The notes beneath the pieces are model-generated. The model was not told where the DNA came from, did no database searches, and saw only the letters and a list, made by a program, of their open reading frames with translations. From Polyangiaceae bacterium (GTDB taxonomy: Bacteria > Myxococcota_A > Polyangia > Polyangiales > Polyangiaceae), in contig JAKLKA010000005.1 in assembly GCA_023150915.1 (NCBI GenBank), positions 51,537 to 115,536 of the forward strand: DNA of 64,000 nt, written 5' to 3'. The first letter of the stretch is position 1; each line of letters opens with the position of its first letter. Shown piece after piece: positions 58,749 through 64,000 of this stretch. The position numbers and the translations under genes were made by a program.

Positions 58749-59390
58749 AGACGATTGCGATCGACAGCGCAGCGGCTCATTGGCGTCGCGCCGGAGCTCT
58801 TCAGGGCCGGCTGGGTCCAGTACGCGCTTTGCGTCGTCTACGTCTTCGCATCCGCCTTTGACTCGGCTGGACTTTGGGTGCCCTCATTCGCAGGGTTTTT
58901 CCTTTTCCTTGCGCTTCTGGGGCTCCTCGCATTGGAGGTCCCGCTGACGGTCTGGCGATGGAAGGCCGGCAGACGCCGCAGCTGCCTCCTCCCGCCTATT
59001 GCCCTAGCCGTAGCGCTGGCGATCGGTGGTGCCGCCGGCCGTACTGGTGGCATGCGGCTGATTCGCCATCGGTTCGAATCAAATCGAATGGCATACGATG
59101 CGATAGCGGATGACGTGATGCGCGGAACGTATCCCCGCCGGATGAAGCCAGAACACCGCCATTTGGCCTATTGGGCCATCATGCTGCAGGAATCGTCCAC
59201 GGAGGGCCCAATGAAACAGCCGGTCGGCGCTTCCTTCCTAGTCGTTTCGCATGGCTTCGCCGGTCACCTGGGCTTTGTTCGCCTGGCCGACGAAGCCACG
59301 GCGAACCGCCTGCTGAGTTCGCCACCACCCGGCGGATGGACAAGATGGCTCGGCCGCCTGGGCGACAACTGGTATGTGGTCGCGAACTAG
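58743..59390 (+). CDS. Membrane protein (215 aa)
   Basis: The only usable start near the 5' end is TTG at 58743, inside the right end of repeat copy E; a stop codon lies directly upstream in frame. Three hydrophobic segments follow (about 25-45, 48-66 and 84-98, e.g. FAGFFLFLALLGLLALEVPL). A soluble C-terminal domain of about 100 residues (RMAYDAIADDVMRGTYP, then SFLVVSHGFAGHLGFV) comes next. Family not recognised. Base composition is less GC-rich than the core genes. Confidence 0.6.
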   Translation: MGRRLRSTAQRLIGVAPELFRAGWVQYALCVVYVFASAFDSAGLWVPSFAGFFLFLALLGLLALEVPLTVWRWKAGRRRSCLLPPIALAVALAIGGAAGRTGGMRLIRHRFESNRMAYDAIADDVMRGTYPRRMKPEHRHLAYWAIMLQESSTEGPMKQPVGASFLVVSHGFAGHLGFVRLADEATANRLLSSPPPGGWTRWLGRLGDNWYVVAN

Positions 59391-59801
59391 CGAGTGCCTT
59401 TTCTCGGGCATGCGGCCGCCGGCTGCTGCCTAACTGCCATGAAGTGACCCAGTCGAGCAGCGCCACGTGTTCTCCCGTTACCTTTTCGTATTCTAGCTCC
59501 TGATCCTGATGTGTGAGAGGTTCGAAGACCGAAGTAGACCAACGACGCGAGGGCGCTTCGACGACGAATCACGCTGCCATTCGCGGGTTGCGGCTGCGAA
59601 GCCGTAGAGCCGCATGATCGTTCTCCGTCGGGAGGAGCGCCTACTCACGGCGCGGGTTTGGGGCCGAAGCCCCTACCGCCGGCGACCATTCTGATGCGGC
59701 ACTCGTCGTCGTCGGACGCCCGCGCTTCGGTGCGGACGGCTGTGAAGTCCATGTCTTCAGCGGAACGATCGTAACTGTCGTTCTGGTCCCATAGGCCCTT
59801 G
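59391..59801. other. Gene-poor stretch between membrane protein and repeat copy F
   Basis: No gene can be supported. A GGGGC-CGAA-GCCCC hairpin lies near 59662-59675. Two short open stretches (a plus-strand one ending VVLVP before 59793, and a minus-strand Asp-rich one ending GFGPKPAP) look protein-like but lack starts, so they could be decayed genes. Confidence 0.4.
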
Positions 59802-59970
59802 CCACGAGCTGGACGTCCCAGCCTCCGAGCGCCGGCCAGGCGAGCCCAAACGTCGGTTTTGCGCCGCGGACGTCCTCACTGTCTGTGGCAATGCGCCCGC
59901 TCTGCCGCGCCTCGCGGTCTGATAGATGACGCTCGGCGTTCGCGGGTGAACGTGTGTCTCGTCATACGGC
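59802..59970 (+). repeat. attC-like inverted repeat, copy F (full, diverged)
   Basis: Shares CCACGAGCTGGA with the region just left of copy E, then CCTCCGAGCGCCGGCCAGG, the GCGCCTCGCGGTCTGATA block with extended -10, and right arm CGGCGTTCGCGGGTGAACG. The right end GTCATACGGC (59961-59970) is the complement of the left end of copy C with one mismatch. No gene clearly follows before the minus-strand gene ending at 60116. Confidence 0.6.
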
Positions 59971-60115
59971 TTGGGGCCACGCTACAGCGGAGGCCCGGCG
60001 CCTCGACCGCCGTACCACACCGCGGCGATGGCCACCGTCTTGGAGGCCGAATCAATCTTCGCTGACCCGTGACGTCGGCGCGCGACTTCGCGTGGCAGAG
60101 GTCGAGCGCGTCGAG

Positions 60116-61192
60116 TCAGAGCCGCCCAGGCACCTCGTGCACCAGCTTTCGCTGGTGCCACTCGCGCCGACCCAGCGTGGAGACGACGGCCCAGACCGCG
60201 ACCACGAGCATCGCGCCGCTCGGGAAGAGGAAGAAGGCGCCGTGCGCCGTCGGGTGCGGCCCGAGGGTGGTCTCGAGCGGAGTGACGTGGACGGGGACCG
60301 TCGTCCCGAGCTGAAGACGCTGGTACTTCTCGCAGGAGACCTCGTCCTCGTGGGTCTTGCCGCTGGTCTCGACGCGGTAGCGTACGCGGCACGACTGCAT
60401 CTTCTTGGGCGCCGCGGGTACGAACTGACGGTCCACGATGGTGGCTTTGGCCGGGGCGCCGGCGAAGACCGCCACATAGTAGGGGAGCGCGCAGAGCTGC
60501 GCGAGCAGGGCGACGACCACCACCCAGCGCGCGCGCTGGGCCGCGCGCGCCTTGCCCTCTCGCCAGGGTCTGGCTAGCCCGCGGGTGGAGAGCAGCATGG
60601 ACTGGCCGGGTGGCGGTCGGAGCACCCACGACGCGCCGCCGCGATAGGCACCCGCCGGGTCGCGCACCAGGAGCAGCTGACCCGAAGCGTAGACCCGCTC
60701 ACCGACGCGGAGCTCCGACACGGCAACTCGCTCGGTCAGGTCCGTTCGGGTCCAACCCGAGAGCTCGTCGACCAGCTTGGGCGCCGGCCCCGGCTCGACT
60801 CGCACCGACGCGCCGTTCGCCAGCTCGAGCTGGAACGCCGACGTCTCGACCTGCCGCTGGACCTCGGTCCAAGTGGTGGTGTAGCTGCTCTTGCCACGCC
60901 GCTCCTTGCCGTACTGCACGATCCGGACACGCACCGCGGCGTCCCCCGCGTCGATCTCGCGTACCGTGCCGACCAGCACCCGTAGGCCGGGTTCGAGCGT
61001 TGGGTCGCCCGCCTGCTCCTCGGCCTGCTCGGCGTCGCGCTGCCTGGCTTTGCGTCGCCACCAGGTGACGCCGAGGATGAGCAAGGCCAACCCGGGAATG
61101 ATCGAGTCGACGACGTAGAGATGCTGCTGGGGCTCGCCCTTGGCGCCGTAGGCGTAGGCCTCGAGATCCGAATGGTCCGGTTCCGCCGGCAT
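60116..61192 (-). CDS. Membrane protein with GIDE-like domain
   Basis: 358 residues from the ATG at 61192. One membrane helix near residues 28-42 (SIIPGLALLILGVTWW) is followed by a domain of about 170 residues (VGTVREIDAGDAAVRVRIV, then LRVGERVYASGQLLLVRDP) resembling the GIDE/MULAN-type domain. A second membrane helix (VVVVALLAQLCALPYYVAVF), a DUF3592-like extracytoplasmic part with two Cys, and a last helix (FLFPSGAMLVVAVWAVVSTL) complete it. The role of bacterial GIDE-like proteins is not established. Last of three minus-strand genes. Confidence 0.7.
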   Translation of the reverse strand: MPAEPDHSDLEAYAYGAKGEPQQHLYVVDSIIPGLALLILGVTWWRRKARQRDAEQAEEQAGDPTLEPGLRVLVGTVREIDAGDAAVRVRIVQYGKERRGKSSYTTTWTEVQRQVETSAFQLELANGASVRVEPGPAPKLVDELSGWTRTDLTERVAVSELRVGERVYASGQLLLVRDPAGAYRGGASWVLRPPPGQSMLLSTRGLARPWREGKARAAQRARWVVVVALLAQLCALPYYVAVFAGAPAKATIVDRQFVPAAPKKMQSCRVRYRVETSGKTHEDEVSCEKYQRLQLGTTVPVHVTPLETTLGPHPTAHGAFFLFPSGAMLVVAVWAVVSTLGRREWHQRKLVHEVPGRL

Positions 61193-61374
61193 CACCGCGA
61201 GAAGACTCACACCAAATTCGCTCAGGCGATAGGGGGGCTCGAGGCGCCCACGGAGCGGCTCCTCGCGCGCGGGCGGCGTGCACACCAAAGACAAGCCGAA
61301 GCTCAGAAGATGGCTGCGAGCTCGCCCGCTCGCGCCAAGTCCGCTCCATCCGCGCGGCGGCTTCGCGCGCACGC

Positions 61375-62004
61375 TCAGCGCATGCGCACCCAGAAGGCGC
61401 GACGCTTCTTCACGGGGTGGAGCGCGCTCCACAGCGCCTGGGGCAGGAACAGATCTGCCTCGCAGTATCCACAGGTCAAGATCCGGGTCGTCGCCGAGGT
61501 GATCTTCAGGTTGCCACCGCAGTTCGTGCAGTCGAAGAGCACCGGCTTGGCGTCCTTTTGCGCCGCTTCGGCGAGCTGCTCGCTCGACCGGGTGCCCAGG
61601 AAGATCTGCTCTGCGCCCGGGTGGAGGTTCTTCGGTGCCGGGAACGTCTCGTGGGCTGCGCCGCACGCCGCACAGTGGAAGGAGCCGTCGGTGCCCGCCG
61701 CGATGGCGTCGACGCCCTCGAGCACGGCGTCGCAGCTGGAACAGATCGGCGGTTGGTCCCTGTTTACCGCATAGTGCAGCGCGGTGACCGGCTTGCCCGT
61801 ATCCGCCGCGAACTTCGTCGCGAAGTTGCGCCCCTTCGCCCCCTTCTCCAGAGCGTTCTCCACCACCTTCGGCCACCAGTACGCGATCGGGCTCTTCGAT
61901 TGGCAGCTCGGGCAGCGCATGTTCGCCCACGGTCCGTTGATCATCACCGGCTGCCCGCACTCGGGGCAGTCGGCGCGGGCTTTGAGCGCGATCCAGCGGG
62001 TCAT
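61375..62004 (-). CDS. Triple zinc-ribbon protein
   Basis: 209 residues from the ATG at 62004. Three Cys4-type ribbons are spaced along the protein: CPECG with CPSC (about 14-35), CSSC with CAAC (about 88-112), and CTNCGGN with CGYC (about 165-185). All four Cys of each are present. The intervening sequence is soluble and helical. No enzyme motif is seen; a scaffold or nucleic-acid-binding role is possible. Same strand as the two flanking membrane-protein genes; 61193-61374 between them holds no gene. Confidence 0.72.
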   Translation of the reverse strand: MTRWIALKARADCPECGQPVMINGPWANMRCPSCQSKSPIAYWWPKVVENALEKGAKGRNFATKFAADTGKPVTALHYAVNRDQPPICSSCDAVLEGVDAIAAGTDGSFHCAACGAAHETFPAPKNLHPGAEQIFLGTRSSEQLAEAAQKDAKPVLFDCTNCGGNLKITSATTRILTCGYCEADLFLPQALWSALHPVKKRRAFWVRMR

Positions 62005-62254
62005 GCCCCTTTGTACGTCGCGACCAGCGGGCGAGGCAACGTGCCGCGCGCGAGACGCGAGCGGCCGACGCCAGCCTCGAGCTCGTTCGAGCCTGTCAGC
62101 GCCCCCCACCGTGCCACCTTGGCGGTGGCGCTCCGGGGCGGACCAGTTGTCGCCGGCAGCGGCGGGGAACGCGGCGCTCGTCACCGAGCCCTGATCCCGA
62201 CGCGAGCGTGCAGGTCATCCCACGGTGCGCGTCGGCTGCTGGGATCACCATTGC

Positions 62255-63016
62255 TCAGAAGGTTCCCTTGCGCACGAGCAGCGACATGTCCTTCACGCTC
62301 GTGAAGACCGGGGCCGGCGTCCCCTTCACGCGCAGGAGCACCGGGCCGGGCGGCAGCTTCGGCAGGTCCTCGAGGTAGACCTCGCAGTTCGGCGCCATCG
62401 TACAGATCAGTCTCTGATTGGGGCGACGCCGCTGCGTCTCGACGCTCAGCGTATGCAGGAGCTTGCCGTCGTGAATCACCTCGATGTCGTACCGAACCGG
62501 CAGGATCTTCCTGAGCGCCTTGGAGCCGGGGCTGCCGGACCCTGATCCCTCCAGGCTCGCCCACAGCGCCAGGTCGCCGCCGGTGGCGACGAAGCGCGCT
62601 TCCGCGGTGCCCGCACCCTTGAGCGGCGCAGTGACGATCAGATCCCCGCGCATGCCGAAGAGCATGTAGCCGACGAAACCGAGTGGAACGAGAGCGAGCA
62701 TGCCGAAGAACACCACCATGCCGAAGGTCGGACGGCGCAGTCGCCGCTGCTCTTCGATCACGCCGGGGTCGGTCTCGGGCAGTCGCTCCACGGGCACCAC
62801 GCTGAGCAGCTGGCAGCTCAGCGTGCCGGGGAAGCTGAGCTTTACCTGCTCAGTGAGCTCGCGCTGCGAACGCTGCATCCCGGGTGCGAGCCTATAGCCC
62901 ACCCAGTACTTACCGGCGTTCGGCGTGCCGCGCGCCACGATCTCGACGTGGACGACGCCCATGGATCTGAGCGGCGCCTCGATGGCTGCGTGGAGCATCT
63001 CGGCGCACTGGTGCAT
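62255..63016 (-). CDS. Membrane protein (about 253 aa)
   Basis: Start is ATG at 63016 or a later ATG. A soluble N-terminal domain (IEAPLRSMGVVHVEIVARG, then GYRLAPGMQRSQRELTEQV) is followed by one strong membrane helix (TFGMVVFFGMLALVPLGFVG), then a beta-rich domain with a Cys pair (CTMAPNCEVYLEDLP). No family recognised. Likely the first gene of the minus-strand trio. The 62005-62254 gap shows no gene. Confidence 0.6.
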   Translation of the reverse strand: MHQCAEMLHAAIEAPLRSMGVVHVEIVARGTPNAGKYWVGYRLAPGMQRSQRELTEQVKLSFPGTLSCQLLSVVPVERLPETDPGVIEEQRRLRRPTFGMVVFFGMLALVPLGFVGYMLFGMRGDLIVTAPLKGAGTAEARFVATGGDLALWASLEGSGSGSPGSKALRKILPVRYDIEVIHDGKLLHTLSVETQRRRPNQRLICTMAPNCEVYLEDLPKLPPGPVLLRVKGTPAPVFTSVKDMSLLVRKGTF

Positions 63017-63229
63017 CCCGGGGGGTCGCGTGGAGGGTCATTGCTCCACCAGCATACGCCCGCGCTGATCGGCATCTTCGGCGCGCGTCAGGGAATCGCC
63101 GTCGATCGCGTCACCACGATCGAAAGTCGCATTTGCCGAGTCGACAGCCATGCCCTGGTCACACGCGATCGGCCATCGCGGTTTTCGTGGACGCAAGCGT
63201 ATCGAGGACGAGCGAGTTGTTGATGGGCG

Positions 63230-63258
63230 TTGACAGGCAGCGTGGTGTCGGTTAATAA
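63230..63258 (+). promoter_or_regulatory. Near-consensus sigma-70 promoter
   Basis: TTGACA (63230-63235), exactly 17 bp, then TAATAA (63253-63258). Transcription would start near 63265 and give a leader of about 85 nt containing a hairpin around CACAAC/GTTGTG. It drives the lipoprotein at 63352. The remaining gap 63017-63229 shows no gene. Confidence 0.78.
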
Positions 63259-63351
63259 GGGTGAATATCCGACCTTTCCTCCGTGACACCCACAACACAC
63301 GACAGCGTTGTGTGGGCCCGGCGGTGGGTCACCAGAGCGGGAGAAGCCCAG

Positions 63352-63864
63352 ATGCCCAAGCACAGTTTCGTCGTTCTCGCGGTTCTTCCGGTCGCGCTCT
63401 CACTCGCCGCTTGCGTGTCCAGCCCCGAGGCCGGCGATTCCGGACCGCTTCCGACCCTCGGCCAGCAATCTCTCGGCGGCATTGCTCCCGCGAACGGGGG
63501 AGGCCAGCCCTGTATCGGTAAGTGCGCGCCCAACGGCGTGAGCGTGCAAGAGATCGAGGGTGGCCTCCGCCTCGTGCACGAGGGCGCGTGCCTCGTGACC
63601 GACATCCAAGGCGAGCTTTCGCGCACGGCCTCGCTGAACGCGATCGTCATCGAGGGCACGGCGACTTCGGTGAACGTGAGGCCGTGCCCCGCCCATTTCT
63701 CGACCCAGGGCGACGAGCCCGAGATCCGTCTAAAGGGCAAGGCGTGGCTCCCGTCCAACTTCGTCGTCGTGGCGTTCGAAAAGGCTCTCGACCTCACGCT
63801 CGACGGCGTCAGCCTGGTCGCGGATGCAAACTCGCGAGCGCTGGCGTGTGGCGCCGGGACGTAA
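63352..63864 (+). CDS. Lipoprotein of unknown function (170 aa)
   Basis: ATG at 63352, chosen because it gives a standard signal (KHSFVVLAVLPVALSLAAC) with lipobox LAAC; a GAGAAG ribosome site lies 6 bp upstream. The mature part has two early Cys (PCIGKCAPNG), a beta-rich body (LNAIVIEGTATSVNV) and a late Cys. No family recognised. Expressed from the strong promoter at 63230-63258. Confidence 0.72.
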   Translation: MPKHSFVVLAVLPVALSLAACVSSPEAGDSGPLPTLGQQSLGGIAPANGGGQPCIGKCAPNGVSVQEIEGGLRLVHEGACLVTDIQGELSRTASLNAIVIEGTATSVNVRPCPAHFSTQGDEPEIRLKGKAWLPSNFVVVAFEKALDLTLDGVSLVADANSRALACGAGT

Positions 63865-63920
63865 GCCCCTTACAGGCGGCCTGATGGTGTGCTCGGCCGC
63901 GCGCGCGCAGACTGCTGGCC

Positions 63921-64000
63921 ATGTCGGGCACGGTCGCGACAGCGCAAGCGCCAGGATGCGGGGCACCGAGCCTACTCGACGCGTTGCTGTCGGGCTTGCG
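63921..64000 (+). CDS. Possible start of a further gene, cut by window edge
   Basis: ATG at 63921 followed by an open frame to the window end (MSGTVATAQAPGCGAPSLLD at its start). Only 26 codons are visible and no ribosome site is clear, so this is tentative. Confidence 0.25.
   Translation, partial: MSGTVATAQAPGCGAPSLLDALLSGL

Noticed and set aside
59050..59080. A GGTTCGAATC sequence resembling a tRNA T-loop
   Set aside because: It lies inside a coding region and no cloverleaf can be formed around it.
55103..59970. Reading the repeats as a CRISPR array
   Set aside because: Copies are 90-190 bp, separated by genes hundreds of bases long, and are imperfect; this does not fit repeat-spacer structure.
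61193..61960. N-terminal extension of the GIDE-like protein gene
   Set aside because: It overlaps the triple zinc-ribbon gene out of frame and reads as Arg/Gly-rich noise.

Overview
This is a high-GC chromosomal window, most likely from a myxobacterium of the Polyangia type (phylum Myxococcota). The inference rests on gene content: a CdnL/CarD regulator, PEGA-tailed Ser/Thr kinases, a DUF4388-J-domain-TPR protein, an AgmX/PglI C-terminal lipoprotein, Cys-rich repeat lipoproteins, an NtrC-type regulator, hybrid histidine kinases and many secreted lipoproteins. No rRNA, tRNA, CRISPR array or complete insertion sequence was seen.

Layout. 0-9.3 kb: the tail of a hybrid kinase, queE, rph, a metallo-beta-lactamase hydrolase, an AmrS-type radical SAM enzyme, and a three-gene overlapping two-component cluster. 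9.2-14.1 kb: a TetR regulator divergent from a ferritin-like diiron protein across a symmetric operator, then two envelope beta-barrel-like proteins. 14.2-18.4 kb: small enzymes and lipoproteins, including an ArsC/Spx-family gene with an in-frame UGA at the catalytic Cys position followed by a bacterial SECIS-like hairpin (probable selenoprotein). 18.4-29.4 kb: a TPR metalloprotease, a Cys-rich repeat lipoprotein, a sigma-54 regulator, a J-domain protein, a Kelch-like lipoprotein, a Ser/Thr kinase and trmL. 29.5-41.4 kb: envelope proteins plus housekeeping genes (rnc, a parvulin, a DNA methyltransferase, trpS, carD, ppx, an OmpA lipoprotein). 41.6-42.2 kb: a 53-residue histone-like Lys/Ala/Arg-rich gene with its own promoter, followed by a strongly structured non-coding stretch ending in an intrinsic terminator. 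42.2-47.2 kb: an unknown protein, an AgmX-like lipoprotein, an HNH nuclease, an aspartyl-protease-like lipoprotein and coaD. 47.2-51.1 kb: a tightly overlapping five-gene operon (thiolase, lactamase-fold hydrolase, small protein, FliH/SctL-like protein, site-2 protease). 51.1-55.1 kb: a methyltransferase, a membrane Ser/Thr kinase and small lipoproteins.

55.1-60.0 kb is an accessory region of small membrane, secreted and toxin-antitoxin genes. They are separated by six related copies (four near full length, two left-truncated) of a roughly 90-190 bp imperfect inverted repeat. The copies have complementary ends, a bulged base in one arm, inner stems and an embedded extended -10 promoter motif. 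This looks like an integron-style attC cassette cluster without an integrase in view, or a MITE-like family. 60.1-63.0 kb carries three minus-strand genes (GIDE-like membrane protein, triple zinc-ribbon protein, membrane protein). The window closes with a lipoprotein gene behind a near-consensus sigma-70 promoter.

The strongest candidates for something new are the selenocysteine ArsC-like protein (15.2-15.5 kb), the attC-like repeat array (55.1-60.0 kb) and the structured RNA region beside the histone-like gene (41.9-42.2 kb).
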